57,804 nucleotides of DNA from Ignavibacteriota bacterium (lineage in GTDB: Bacteria > Bacteroidota > Ignavibacteria > Kapaibacteriales > UBA2268), in contig JAGQWJ010000016.1 in assembly GCA_020437395.1 (NCBI GenBank), positions 1 through 57,804 on the forward strand. Reading direction: 5' to 3'. Both the position numbers and the translations under genes were made by a program. Within the stretch, counting starts at the first letter, position 1, and the number at the start of each line of letters is the position of its first letter. Positions 15,996-26,685 of the stretch are shown piece after piece. The notes under the pieces were generated by a model. The model ran no database searches, was not told the origin of the DNA, and saw only the letters and a list, made by a program, of their open reading frames with translations.

Positions 15996-17534
15996 ATGCA
16001 ATCACAAAGAATTTCTGCTATTGATGTTGGTACAAACTCTTTTCACATGGTAACAGCCAGTGTGGACGAGAATGGACTATTGAATATAATATCAAGAGAC
16101 AAAGAAATAGTTCGTCTTGGTTCGAGTAGCGGTGATATGGATTACCTGCAAAGAGATGCTATAAAAAGAGCAGTAACAACTTTAAGAGCTTTTTCTAAAC
16201 TCGCAAAAAACGAAAACTCAGAAATACGTGCTGTAGCAACTTCTGCTGTGAGGGAAGCAAAAAACAAAGATGAATTTATTGATTTAATTAAAAAAGAAAC
16301 GGGTGTAGAACTAGAAGTTGTTTCAGGAGTTGAAGAAGCAAGACTTATTTCTTTAGGAGTTATTCATGCACTGCCAGTACTATCAGAAAAGACACTTATA
16401 ATAGATATTGGAGGTGGTAGCACAGAGACTATTATCACTGAAAATAATGAGATGCTTCATCTTCAAAGCAACAAACTTGGTGCAATTAGATTAACAAAAA
16501 AATATTTTGATGGCATTCCTGCAAATGAAGTCAACATTGAAAAATGCAGAAAATTTATCAAAGGTGAATGGGCTCAAACTCTTGATAAAATAAAAAAAGT
16601 TGGATTTACGGCAACTGTTGGTACTTCGGGAACATTGACAACATTAATTTCAATGGCTTATTTGCGTAAAAATGAGGAGCTACCAATAGTACCGAATGGA
16701 TTATCCGTTAAAGCAAAACACGTACTGAAAGTCATTCGTGATATTAAGAATGCTTCTACACCTGAAAGAATTTCTTTGTTGAGAGGAATGGACGAGACGA
16801 GAACAGATATTATTACTGCAGGTGCACTAATAGTGGAAGTTGCAATTGAAGAACTGGGAATCAAAAAATTTATCATTTCTAACTATTCGCTCAGAGAAGG
16901 TGTTGTCTTTGATACTATTGAGAAGGATCAAAACCTCAAAGAATTCCATCAGTTAACCAAACTACGTTACAAAACAGTTACGGGTTTGGCTATCAAATAT
17001 GGTGCTGATATGATACACGCAGAGCACATTAGAAAGCTCTGTAATAGTATTTTCGATCAGTTACAAGAAATCCACGGAAAAGGTTATTACGAAAGAGAAT
17101 TGCTCGAATCTGCATCATATTTGCACGATGTGGGATTCCATATTTCTCATGATAAGCATCATAAGCATAGTTTTTACCTAATTAAAAATAGTATAATGAC
17201 TGGCTTTACTAATGATGAAGCTGAGCTAATAGCAAATGTTGCACGTTACCATAGAAAAAGTCATCCTAATCGATCTCATAATAGCTACAACATGTTAAGT
17301 TCAAAAAAACAAGAGATTGTGTGGCTTTTAGCTGGTATTTTAAGGATAGCTGAAGGTCTTGACAGGCGGCAAATACAAAATGTGGATGATGTAAAGTTAA
17401 TTTTTGAAGAAGATAAAATAATTTTTAAATTGAGCAGTACACACTCCGAAACCCCTGATATAGAGCTATGGGGAGCCGACAGAAGAAAGGCAATGTTAGA
17501 AAAAGCACTAAATATTGAAATTATTTTTGAATAA
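15996..17534 (+). CDS. ppx: Ppx/GppA exopolyphosphatase / pppGpp phosphatase
   Basis: A 512-residue cytoplasmic protein. The N-terminal half is an actin-like ASKHA ATPase fold: phosphate 1 motif AIDVGTNSFHMV, phosphate 2 IDIGGGSTETII and the GTSGTLTTL loop. The C-terminal third is an HD-type helical domain (SYLHDVGFHIS, HHKHSFYLI, VARYHRKSHP). Such enzymes release phosphate from the end of polyphosphate or convert pppGpp to ppGpp; sequence alone does not separate the two. The length matches the two-domain E. coli-type proteins. The inverted repeat AGTGTTA/TAACACT lies just after the stop (17535-17576). Confidence 0.9.
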   Translation: MQSQRISAIDVGTNSFHMVTASVDENGLLNIISRDKEIVRLGSSSGDMDYLQRDAIKRAVTTLRAFSKLAKNENSEIRAVATSAVREAKNKDEFIDLIKKETGVELEVVSGVEEARLISLGVIHALPVLSEKTLIIDIGGGSTETIITENNEMLHLQSNKLGAIRLTKKYFDGIPANEVNIEKCRKFIKGEWAQTLDKIKKVGFTATVGTSGTLTTLISMAYLRKNEELPIVPNGLSVKAKHVLKVIRDIKNASTPERISLLRGMDETRTDIITAGALIVEVAIEELGIKKFIISNYSLREGVVFDTIEKDQNLKEFHQLTKLRYKTVTGLAIKYGADMIHAEHIRKLCNSIFDQLQEIHGKGYYERELLESASYLHDVGFHISHDKHHKHSFYLIKNSIMTGFTNDEAELIANVARYHRKSHPNRSHNSYNMLSSKKQEIVWLLAGILRIAEGLDRRQIQNVDDVKLIFEEDKIIFKLSSTHSETPDIELWGADRRKAMLEKALNIEIIFE

Positions 17535-17679
17535 AGTGTTACAAAACTGAGATTGAACTGTTATTAGATTAACACTACAGAATATAGTATTTGTTTTTAA
17601 TTATAAATAAGATTTTGTAATTTAAACATCAAATAAGAAAATAAACTAATTTATCAAATTAATTTAAGAGGTTACTCTG

Positions 17680-20600
17680 ATGAAAATAATTTTTACAAGG
17701 ATTGCACTTTTGCTGGTTCTTGTTGTTGCTATGACCTTCCCTAAGGACTTAAAGGCAGGTGTAGATGAACAAGAAATCAAACAAAAACTCCCATTGATGA
17801 TGGGACAAAGTAACGTAGGTAAGGACTATTGGTTTACTGTCCCACCTTGTTACGAAGAAGAAAGTGCGGGATTCGATAACTTTATTAAGGTTTTAGTGAC
17901 TTCTCCTACAGAAACGGAAGTTACAGTAGAAGTACCCGGTAAAGGATATATCAAAAAACTAACAACAATTCCGAACGGTGTGATTGAATTTAAACTTACA
18001 CCAACACAAGCACAGCCAATTCTTCACAATGGTAGAGATCTTAAGCCACCTCCAGCACAAGTTTACAAAGGAGCTGGTGTACATTTGACTTCTGACGACC
18101 CTGTTGTGGTCTATGTAGTAGTAAGATACAGAGCAACATCAGACGGTTTCTTAGCGATTCCTACTTCAGCTTTTGGTACTGCTTATATCAATATGGTGTA
18201 CAAAGAACCGAACATAACAACTGGACTTATGGCTCCATTTACTGGAATAACTGCAGCTTATGATAATACTCAGATCTCATTCACAATGGGTGGTGGTGAT
18301 GAAGGAAATGACAAAGTTGTTTTAAAGGGCCGTAAGCTAAAAACTGGTGAAACAGCGATGGAAAATCTTGACCAAGGAGATGTTTGGTTATTGTCAATCG
18401 ATGATCATAGACAAGATTTATCTGGTTCTAGAATTGAAGGTACTAAGCCATTTTCAATTGTTTCGGGTGTTCACTGTGCTAACTTTCCGTTGGGAGTTTA
18501 TGCGTGTGACTATACTGTAGAAATGGAATTACCTATCTACACATGGGGTAAACAATATTATATTACACCAATGAGAGGAAGAACTTATAATGGTATAATT
18601 AGAATTTATGCCGCAGAAGATAAAACCGAAGTTTACAGAGATGGGCAATATATTGGAACCATCAAGAAAGGTGGTGGTGGCGAAATGGGCGTTGCTTATT
18701 TCGAGATGAGAGTTTGGCCTCAATTAGATGATTTTGGTCAACCTAATCCTCCTAAAATTGCTACTATTTCTGCAAACAAGCCGATTTCGGTAATGTATTA
18801 TAATCCAGGTACATCTGAAGATTTATCGCGTGTTGATACTGACCCTTTTATGTTGATTTATACACCAATAGAGCAGTATCAGAAAGAGATTTATTTCCCT
18901 TCACCTAATGCAACTGGTGGTTTACTGCCATTTACAGAAAACTATGTGAGTTTAGTCTTTGAACTTCACGAAGACTATATGCCACGTGATTTAAAATTTG
19001 CTGAAATGTCTCCTTCAGGAACTGAACCAGACTGGCAACCTCTGAGTGATAGGTTTAGTGCTGGTTTTGATGAATTCGTAATCCCTTATAAAGGCAAACG
19101 CTATGGAGCAACGGTTTTAACTTTAGGAACGGAAGGAGTATATGGAATAAAATCAGACTCAACCAAGTTCGCTGCTTATTCTTATGGATACGGATGGTAT
19201 GATTCTTATGGGTTCCCAACTTCGGCGGCACTAAACGACCTAACCATCCCTGACACAAATGCCCCGATACCAAGTTACGTACAGTCATGTGACGGGGATG
19301 TAAAGAAAGACATGGGAACAGTAACAGATATGCCAGATGATGATGCAACACGATCAAACATGGCAGACTTGTACTTAGTTAAAGATTTAAGTGAGAACTA
19401 CTTGTTTGATTGGCGATCAAGATCAGGGGAGTTTATTCCAGGACAACAAAGAACATTATCATGGTGGCTAACAGTAATAGACAAGAAGAAATATGCGAAA
19501 GCAGTAATCTACTTCACAGACAGAGCTGGAAATGACACAACAATAACAGTAGAGTACAACCCACCAGAGTACGAAGTAACAGGTGATTTACACTATGGGT
19601 TATTGTCAGAAACAGGCACACCTGTGATATTAAAAGACACGATAAGAAACTTATCAAGTAAATCTCCATTATATGTAACAAGAGTAGAGTTACAGAACAA
19701 TAATCAAGGATTTAGAATAGAATCATACGAGCCAGCAGGTTGGACACCACCAATGGCAATAGCAGCAGGTGCTGAAGTAATAGTAAACGTGGAGTTTGAC
19801 CCAGTAGCTGCAATAGCAGGGGGCAAACAACCAATATACAAAGACTCGCTAGGAGTAGGTTATGGAGATGAGAACTTTGATGAATGTTACTTTGGCTACG
19901 AGACATTACAAGATGCGTTCATAGGAGCACCAGTAATAGTAGTAGGAGATTGGGACTTTGGTTCTCATAATATTGCAACAGCGGGAACATTAAGCAAAAC
20001 AATTCAGATAAAGAATGAAGGAGATAAATCACTAAATATAACAGGTATATCGAGTGATTTAACAGACCCAGCATTCAGCCATGACTTTAAGACTAAGTTC
20101 CCTAATGTTTCTATCTCAAGTCCATTATCTATAGAGGCAGGTAAGACAGAGACATTCACAGTATCGTTTACACCAACTGCAGTACAGACATACACAGATC
20201 AGATAGTCTTCCAATCGGATGCTGCAGACAACAGAGACAATATATGTCAGTTAGATGGTAAAGGAATCAAGAGTGATGTATCAGCAATTGGAGCCGACTG
20301 GGGAGGCTATTTAATAGATAGACCAGCTCCATTAACAGCAGGTCCTTATGATGTAGAATCCACAGTGACTCATAATGGTTTATTAATCCAGAATTCAGGA
20401 AGTATCTCAGATGGAATCAAAACCAAAGTAGTAAGTGCAGATATAGTATCTGAGAGTCCTGCTGGTGCAGTAGATTACTTCAGAGTAGGTAATATGAATA
20501 TACATGAATATTTACAATCACCAGCAGTGAAGGGTAAAATTATAGATGCAGGTGGAAGTATAGACGAAGTGGTACAATACTTACCAAAAGCAAAAGGTAA

Positions 20601-22272
20601 TCATTCGGTAACCATACGATTAACATTTGATGAGAATGTTAAAAATGCAACAGCAGATATTAGTTATACGGGAACAGGTTTAGTACCTAATTTGGAAGTA
20701 ACTGATGTAACATATCCTACACCAATGTTGATAAATGACGAAGCAAACTTCCAATCTGGTCAGAACATGGTTATCACTAATACTCAAGACGAGTTTGGTT
20801 ATCCATTAACGATTAGCAATATAACGTTTGCTGCTGATGCTGATGTTAGTCGAGATATTTCAGACTTCCAAGGTAAAACATTTAGAGTAGATAATGGTTT
20901 ATTAGCAGCTCTAACAAGTACCCCAATTCCAGTAGGCGAGAGTGTAACGATACCAGTAGAGTTTGTAGCACGCGACTTATCTAATCAAGTAACGGCAACC
21001 TTAGAGTCGAACGCAGATGTGGATGCCCCAACTTTCATAGATAAATCAGAATGGACAGGCTTTGGATACAATATAGGATTGAATGTTACATCAGCAGACA
21101 CAAATATATGTGTAGGAGAGTCTGCTCTAATGACACTAGATATAACAAACACAAGTGATCAGGATATATTAATAGATAGACTAAGCTTACAGATAAATGG
21201 AACAGATGTATCAGATATAGACGGCGATGGTAAACCAGATATAAGTATATCTAATAAAACGACGAATATCACAGTAGATAAACTAACAGGTAAATACACA
21301 GTTAATATAATCTACAATCCATCAGTATTGATAGGAGTAACCAAAATCGACTTAAACATAGAACATCAATATGGAGTAGATTTAACAGTAAGTGGTAATC
21401 AAGGAGCAATCACAGTATCGTCTAAAGCATTTGATGGCACTACGAATTCAAATGTAACTGGAGCATCAACAGAATTATCAACCAATGGATATGATAAGAG
21501 ATTTATGATATCAATAGGTGATGCATTCTTCTATGAGATAATAACGACAAAAGATGCCTCAGGAGCGGATGTACAGAGCATAGATGTAGAATTGAACTAT
21601 AATAGATTCTTCGTAAAACCAGAGTTCTCAAAAGACGATTTGACGAAGATAGAGTTAGCGAATAATAATATGGAGATAATTCCAAGCTCATATAAAGATG
21701 AAGTGGTATCAGGTGGAGTAATAGGATCTCAGTTAATAAGATTCACGGTTCAGAGTAAAAATGGAATCCCAGTATTAACAACACCAACAACGTTATTACG
21801 ATTACCATTCTTGGCTGTATTACCAGCCGATAGCGATGAGTTTGATGCACAGCAAGTATTAGGAACTAAGGGCAAGAACTTAGGGCTATTTAATATGAGC
21901 CACACTTTATCTGACGAAGATTGTTATAAACACACTCAAGATAGAGTAGAGGTAGGGATAGAAGAGATATGTACAGGAGATTTACGATTGTTGTACATAG
22001 GAGATTTGGCAGGCACATCACCAACGGTTCTACCAAACCCAATAACAATAAGCGGTGGAAGAATAGAATATTCTGTACCATTTGATAGACCGGGTCAAAT
22101 AACACTTTATGACGCATCTATGAAGCAAGTATCAGTACTATATGATGGAATGATGCATCAAGGACGTCAATCAGTAGAAGTCCCAGCGAGTGAACTATCT
22201 AATGGATCATATTTCTATAAGATAGAGATGGGTAAGGAAAAAGCTGTAGGCCGATTGGTAATACAGAAATAA
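17680..22272 (+). CDS. Giant IgGFc-binding-like surface protein, T9SS sorted
   Basis: A 1530-residue exported protein. The signal peptide (about 1-26) is followed by an IgGFc-binding-type head (about 35-515; GKDYWFTVPP, VHLTSDDPVVVYVVV, YTWGKQYYI, AYSYGYGWYDSYG). A linker ending in TDRAGNDTT comes next. Two or three choice-of-anchor-D/ASH-like modules follow (DWDFGSHNIATAGTLSKTIQ, IEAGKTETFTVSFTP), then a cohesin-like region (about 1280-1420). The end is a T9SS sorting domain (VLPNPITI, GQITLYDASMK, SNGSYFYKIE, RLVIQK). Codon use changes sharply near 19210, at the head/linker boundary. AAGAGG sits near ATG 17680. A strong terminator follows. Confidence 0.88.
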   Translation: MKIIFTRIALLLVLVVAMTFPKDLKAGVDEQEIKQKLPLMMGQSNVGKDYWFTVPPCYEEESAGFDNFIKVLVTSPTETEVTVEVPGKGYIKKLTTIPNGVIEFKLTPTQAQPILHNGRDLKPPPAQVYKGAGVHLTSDDPVVVYVVVRYRATSDGFLAIPTSAFGTAYINMVYKEPNITTGLMAPFTGITAAYDNTQISFTMGGGDEGNDKVVLKGRKLKTGETAMENLDQGDVWLLSIDDHRQDLSGSRIEGTKPFSIVSGVHCANFPLGVYACDYTVEMELPIYTWGKQYYITPMRGRTYNGIIRIYAAEDKTEVYRDGQYIGTIKKGGGGEMGVAYFEMRVWPQLDDFGQPNPPKIATISANKPISVMYYNPGTSEDLSRVDTDPFMLIYTPIEQYQKEIYFPSPNATGGLLPFTENYVSLVFELHEDYMPRDLKFAEMSPSGTEPDWQPLSDRFSAGFDEFVIPYKGKRYGATVLTLGTEGVYGIKSDSTKFAAYSYGYGWYDSYGFPTSAALNDLTIPDTNAPIPSYVQSCDGDVKKDMGTVTDMPDDDATRSNMADLYLVKDLSENYLFDWRSRSGEFIPGQQRTLSWWLTVIDKKKYAKAVIYFTDRAGNDTTITVEYNPPEYEVTGDLHYGLLSETGTPVILKDTIRNLSSKSPLYVTRVELQNNNQGFRIESYEPAGWTPPMAIAAGAEVIVNVEFDPVAAIAGGKQPIYKDSLGVGYGDENFDECYFGYETLQDAFIGAPVIVVGDWDFGSHNIATAGTLSKTIQIKNEGDKSLNITGISSDLTDPAFSHDFKTKFPNVSISSPLSIEAGKTETFTVSFTPTAVQTYTDQIVFQSDAADNRDNICQLDGKGIKSDVSAIGADWGGYLIDRPAPLTAGPYDVESTVTHNGLLIQNSGSISDGIKTKVVSADIVSESPAGAVDYFRVGNMNIHEYLQSPAVKGKIIDAGGSIDEVVQYLPKAKGNHSVTIRLTFDENVKNATADISYTGTGLVPNLEVTDVTYPTPMLINDEANFQSGQNMVITNTQDEFGYPLTISNITFAADADVSRDISDFQGKTFRVDNGLLAALTSTPIPVGESVTIPVEFVARDLSNQVTATLESNADVDAPTFIDKSEWTGFGYNIGLNVTSADTNICVGESALMTLDITNTSDQDILIDRLSLQINGTDVSDIDGDGKPDISISNKTTNITVDKLTGKYTVNIIYNPSVLIGVTKIDLNIEHQYGVDLTVSGNQGAITVSSKAFDGTTNSNVTGASTELSTNGYDKRFMISIGDAFFYEIITTKDASGADVQSIDVELNYNRFFVKPEFSKDDLTKIELANNNMEIIPSSYKDEVVSGGVIGSQLIRFTVQSKNGIPVLTTPTTLLRLPFLAVLPADSDEFDAQQVLGTKGKNLGLFNMSHTLSDEDCYKHTQDRVEVGIEEICTGDLRLLYIGDLAGTSPTVLPNPITISGGRIEYSVPFDRPGQITLYDASMKQVSVLYDGMMHQGRQSVEVPASELSNGSYFYKIEMGKEKAVGRLVIQK

Positions 22273-22299
22273 TACCGCCCCGCTCATAGATTAAAATAC

Positions 22300-22328
22300 A
22301 AAGGCAGCCTGTTGGCTGCCTTTTTTTT
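22300..22328 (+). terminator. Intrinsic terminator after the giant surface protein
   Basis: A perfect 10-bp stem (AAAGGCAGCC 22300-22309 with GGCTGCCTTT 22314-22323) closes a 4-nt loop and runs into a T tract to 22328. It isolates the surface-protein gene from leuS. Confidence 0.93.
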
Positions 22329-22376
22329 GTGATAGAACAGATTGTAATATTCCTAATTATTCTCCTAAATATTCAT

Positions 22377-22384
22377 TAAATTTG
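22377..22384 (+). promoter_or_regulatory. Bacteroidota-type -7 box upstream of leuS
   Basis: TAAATTTG fits the TAnnTTTG consensus used by the Bacteroidota primary sigma factor. It ends 33 nt before the leuS ATG, a spacing close to four other boxes in this window. A -33 TTG at the usual distance is not evident. Confidence 0.4.
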
Positions 22385-22417
22385 TGGTTATATAATTTAT
22401 AATTAACAAGAAAAAGA

Positions 22418-24964
22418 ATGAATTACGATTTTAGTAAAATAGAGCCGAAATGGCAAGAAAAGTGGGTCAAAGATAATGTTTATGTTGTTAAGGAAGACCA
22501 AAACAAACCCAAATATTATGTATTAGATATGTTTCCTTATCCAAGTGGTGCAGGTCTCCATATTGGTCATCCTGAAGGTTACACTGCAACGGATATTATT
22601 GCTAGATATAAGTCAATGAAAGGGTTTAATGTACTACATCCAATGGGCTTCGACGCATTCGGATTACCAACAGAAAGATATAGTATGCAAACTGGGGTGC
22701 ATCCTGCTGTAGCAACTAAGAAAAATATTGAGACCTTCAAAAGACAACTAAATTTATTGGGTTTTGCTTATGATTGGTCACGTGAAATAAATACAACTGA
22801 TCCTAAATATTATAAGTGGACTCAATGGATGTTTTTACTAATGTATAATTCTTGGTACGACCACGAGGAAGGATTAGCAAAAGATATAAGCGAGTTAGAA
22901 ATCCCATCGAATTTGACAGACGAAAAATCTAAACAAGAGTATATTGATAGTAAGCGATTAGCATATATATCAATGCAACCAGTTAATTGGTGCGAAGAGC
23001 TTGGTACAGTACTTGCAAACGAAGAGGTTGAAGAGTGGCGAGGTAAAGGCTACGAAGTTGAACGTAAACCAATGCGTCAGTGGATGTTAAGAATTACAGA
23101 ATATGCCGATAGATTACTCTCAGACTTAGATTTGGTTGATTGGCCTAATTCTACAATGGAAATGCAAAAGCATTGGATTGGTAAAAGTAAAGGTGCCGAA
23201 ATTGATTTTGAATTAGTTGGTTTTGAAGATAAAATCAAAGTTTTCACTACAAGACCCGATACTATATTCGGTGCAACTTATATGGTAATTGCTCCGGAAC
23301 ATTCTCTAGTTAATAGGATTACTACCGAAGCACAAAAAGAAAAGGTTGAAAAATTTATAAAAGATAGCTCGTTGAAGACAGAATTGGAAAGAACCGAGTT
23401 AAATAAAGATAAGAACGGTGTATTCACTGGAACCTATGCCATAAATCCCGCTTCTGGTAAAGAGATACCAGTGCTTATATCAGACTATGTACTAATGGGT
23501 TATGGAACTGGTGCTATTATGGCAGTACCCGCTCATGATGAACGTGATTTTGAGTTTGCAACTAAATATAGCATACCTATTACTCAAGTAGTGAAACCGA
23601 ATAGCGACGGTTTTAATCTGGAAGAAGGGGCTTTCACAGAAGAAGGAATTTCAATAAACTCAACAAACGACAGTATTTCGTTAGATGGATTGAAAACTTC
23701 TGAAGCAAAATTGAAGATGATTGATTGGCTTGAAGAAAATGGATTTGGACAAGGGAAAATACAGTTCCGATTGAGAGATTGGTTGTTCTCCAGACAAAGA
23801 TATTGGGGAGAACCAATACCTATAATTTTATTCGAGGATGGAACTAAGAGAGCTATGAATTTAGATGAACTACCATTGGAACTACCTGAGGTTGATGAAT
23901 ATAGACCAGCTGGAACGGGTGAATCGCCACTTGCTACAGTTGATTCGTGGATTAACTATGATGACCCTGTGACGGGTAAAAGAGGAAAAATTGAGACTAA
24001 CACAATGCCTCAGTGGTCCGGTTCTTGTTGGTATTATCTTCGTTATATCGACCCAAACAATGATGAAATATTTTCTGATATATCTAAGCAGGAATATTGG
24101 ATGGGAGATGAAGGAGTTGATTTGTACGTAGGAGGTGCAGAGCACGCAGTTTTGCATTTGCTGTATGCTAGATTTTGGCACAAAGTCCTATATGACTACG
24201 GTTATGTTACTAGTAAAGAGCCCTTCAAAAAATTGTTTCATCAAGGTTTAATAATGGGTACAGACGGACGTAAAATGTCCAAGTCTTTAGGAAACGTAAT
24301 AAATCCAGATGATGTTGTAAAAGAATATGGTGCAGATTCATTACGAATGTTTGAAATGTTCTTAGGGCCATTGGAACAATCGAAACCTTGGTCAGAAACT
24401 GGGATTGATGGTATATTTAGATTCTTAAATAGAGTGTGGAGACTTATTGTAGCAGAAGACGGTGGTCTAAATCAAAAGATAACTGATTCAGAGCCAAACG
24501 CAGATTTGGATTATGTTCTGAATGAAACAATCAAAAAAGTGGGTGAGGATATTGAGAATCTAAAATTCAATACTGCAATTTCTCAAATGATGATTCTTGT
24601 AAACGAATTTTATAAAAATGATAATTTGCCTAAATCTGCAATATGCGATTTTGTTAAGATACTATCACCTTTTGCTCCGCATATTAGCGAGGAGCTTTGG
24701 GAAGTATTAGGAAACAAGTCTAGTGTAGTACACGCCGATTGGCCAATTTTTGATGAATCTAAATTACAAAAATCTAATGTTGAAATAGTAGTTCAGGTTT
24801 TAAGTAAAATAAGAGCAAAAATAAATGTGGCAACTGGTTTGAGCCAAGATGAAGTTTTAGAATTTGCTAAATCGGAACCAAATGTACAAAAGTTCATTGA
24901 AGGTAAACAAATAAGAAAAATTATTTATATTCAAGATAAATTGATTAATTTGATAGCTAACTAA
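22418..24964 (+). CDS. leuS: Leucyl-tRNA synthetase
   Basis: An 848-residue class Ia synthetase charging tRNA-Leu. The HIGH signature is in GLHIGHPEGYTATD (about 48-62) and KMSKS is in GRKMSKSLGN. The editing (CP1) domain is present between them (FTTRPDTIFGATYM, YGTGAIMAVPAHDERDFEF). The C-terminal anticodon-binding part ends SKIRAKINVATG. The length is usual for bacterial LeuRS. The mechanosensitive channel gene begins 17 nt after the stop, suggesting cotranscription. Confidence 0.97.
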   Translation: MNYDFSKIEPKWQEKWVKDNVYVVKEDQNKPKYYVLDMFPYPSGAGLHIGHPEGYTATDIIARYKSMKGFNVLHPMGFDAFGLPTERYSMQTGVHPAVATKKNIETFKRQLNLLGFAYDWSREINTTDPKYYKWTQWMFLLMYNSWYDHEEGLAKDISELEIPSNLTDEKSKQEYIDSKRLAYISMQPVNWCEELGTVLANEEVEEWRGKGYEVERKPMRQWMLRITEYADRLLSDLDLVDWPNSTMEMQKHWIGKSKGAEIDFELVGFEDKIKVFTTRPDTIFGATYMVIAPEHSLVNRITTEAQKEKVEKFIKDSSLKTELERTELNKDKNGVFTGTYAINPASGKEIPVLISDYVLMGYGTGAIMAVPAHDERDFEFATKYSIPITQVVKPNSDGFNLEEGAFTEEGISINSTNDSISLDGLKTSEAKLKMIDWLEENGFGQGKIQFRLRDWLFSRQRYWGEPIPIILFEDGTKRAMNLDELPLELPEVDEYRPAGTGESPLATVDSWINYDDPVTGKRGKIETNTMPQWSGSCWYYLRYIDPNNDEIFSDISKQEYWMGDEGVDLYVGGAEHAVLHLLYARFWHKVLYDYGYVTSKEPFKKLFHQGLIMGTDGRKMSKSLGNVINPDDVVKEYGADSLRMFEMFLGPLEQSKPWSETGIDGIFRFLNRVWRLIVAEDGGLNQKITDSEPNADLDYVLNETIKKVGEDIENLKFNTAISQMMILVNEFYKNDNLPKSAICDFVKILSPFAPHISEELWEVLGNKSSVVHADWPIFDESKLQKSNVEIVVQVLSKIRAKINVATGLSQDEVLEFAKSEPNVQKFIEGKQIRKIIYIQDKLINLIAN

Positions 24965-24981
24965 ATAAGCCATCTAATATT

Positions 24982-26628
24982 ATGATAAAATATTTCATTA
25001 TAGCAATATTCTTTTACTCATCTTTTTTTGCTTTAGCACAAAAGACAGAAACATTTGTTGATAGCACAAGTAATTCGAAAATATCTGCAGATTTTCTTCC
25101 AATAGTTGTTTATAATGATACTTTGTTTTATATACATAATGGATTAGGTAGCAAAAGTATAAAAGAGAGAGCCGCTGATATAACGCGCAAGTCGGAAATT
25201 CTGATTAATGATTTCAGTTTCAATAAGAATAAATTAGTTATAGATAGCACTGATTTTACTACTTTTATCAGATATGAAGACGAAATAGTAGTAGCAATTG
25301 GCGCAGAAGATGAAAAGACATTTGGAAAGCATAGATTAGAGATTGCGAAATTATGGCTGAGTCTATTACGTGACAAAATAGATAAGGAGCATCAAGATAG
25401 GAGCTATAAATCTATTTTGATTAATGTAGGTATTACTATCTTAATCTTAATTGCTTTTTTCTTATTTATAAAATACGTCAACCAATTATTCCGTTTTCTT
25501 ACTCTCAAACTGCATACTTTAAAAGATACAGTAATTAAAGATATTAAGTTAAAGCAAGTTAAATTATTAGACGCTAATAATTTATTGCGAATAGCCATAT
25601 TTGCCCTAAAAGGTGTGAAGATAATATTCATCCTCTTCTGTTTATACTTCGTATTTCCTATTGTGTTTGGACTTTTCCCTTGGACTCAAGGACTTTCGGA
25701 TGAACTTTACGGCTATGTATTAGACCCTCTTAAAAATATAATCTTTGCCTTTATTAACTATATACCTAAGCTTATCACAATAATAATAATCTTTGTTGTA
25801 GCAAAGTATTTCATTAAGTTCATAAAGTTTATAACTGACGAGATTAAAAATGAGAGATTGACTCTTCCTAATTTTTATCCAGAATGGGCAAAACCAACAT
25901 TCAATATTATAAGGTTCTTAGTCTATGCATTTGTAGTTATTATTATTTTCCCATATCTACCTTATTCGGATAGCTCAATATTTCAAGGGGTGTCTATTTT
26001 CATAGGAGTCCTTGTCTCACTCGGTTCTTCCACTGCAATATCAAATATTGTTTCGGGTTTAGTTATTACCTATATGCGACCTTTCCAGATTGGTGACAGG
26101 GTTATGATTGATAATATAACGGGTGATGTTATACAAAAGACATTACTTGTAACTAGACTAAGAACTATCAAAAATGAAGATATTACTGTTCCAAATTCTA
26201 AAATTTTATCGAGTCATAGTACAAATTACACATCAGCTTCCAATGATTTGGGTTTAATACTACATACAACTGTAACTATTGGTTATGATGTTCCTCACAC
26301 TAAAGTAACTGAACTTTTAATAGCCGCTGCTAAAGATGCTGAAGGAGTAGATAAAGAGAGAGAACCGTTTGTGTTGCAAACTGGATTAGAAGATTTTTAT
26401 GTAGCATATCAGATTAACGCTTATACAACTCAATCTCATAGAATGGCTGCAATCTATTCTGAAATTCATAAGAATATACAAGATAAATTCAATGAAGCTG
26501 GAGTTGAGATTCTGTCTCCGCACTATAGAGCTGCTAGAGATGGTAACCATATTGCTATTCCCGATCAATATATCCCAAGTGATTACAAAACACCTGGTTT
26601 CAATATTAACAACAATGATAAACAATAA
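24982..26628 (+). CDS. MscS-family mechanosensitive ion channel
   Basis: A 548-residue membrane protein. An N-terminal signal peptide (ending FFALAQ) and a periplasmic region of about 130 residues precede four or five membrane helices. The pore/MscS core follows: FIGVLVSLGSSTAISNIVSGLVITYMRPFQIGDRV is represented here by its key parts SSTAISNIVSG and MRPFQIGDRVMI. A beta domain comes after it (VTRLRTIKNEDITVPNSKIL). Such channels open under membrane tension and protect from osmotic downshock. It lies between leuS and rlmN on the same strand. Confidence 0.9.
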   Translation: MIKYFIIAIFFYSSFFALAQKTETFVDSTSNSKISADFLPIVVYNDTLFYIHNGLGSKSIKERAADITRKSEILINDFSFNKNKLVIDSTDFTTFIRYEDEIVVAIGAEDEKTFGKHRLEIAKLWLSLLRDKIDKEHQDRSYKSILINVGITILILIAFFLFIKYVNQLFRFLTLKLHTLKDTVIKDIKLKQVKLLDANNLLRIAIFALKGVKIIFILFCLYFVFPIVFGLFPWTQGLSDELYGYVLDPLKNIIFAFINYIPKLITIIIIFVVAKYFIKFIKFITDEIKNERLTLPNFYPEWAKPTFNIIRFLVYAFVVIIIFPYLPYSDSSIFQGVSIFIGVLVSLGSSTAISNIVSGLVITYMRPFQIGDRVMIDNITGDVIQKTLLVTRLRTIKNEDITVPNSKILSSHSTNYTSASNDLGLILHTTVTIGYDVPHTKVTELLIAAAKDAEGVDKEREPFVLQTGLEDFYVAYQINAYTTQSHRMAAIYSEIHKNIQDKFNEAGVEILSPHYRAARDGNHIAIPDQYIPSDYKTPGFNINNNDKQ

Positions 26629-26685
26629 CCGTTTTTGTTACAAATACGCAACTCAGCTGTTATTACTATATACGAAGAGAATCCT

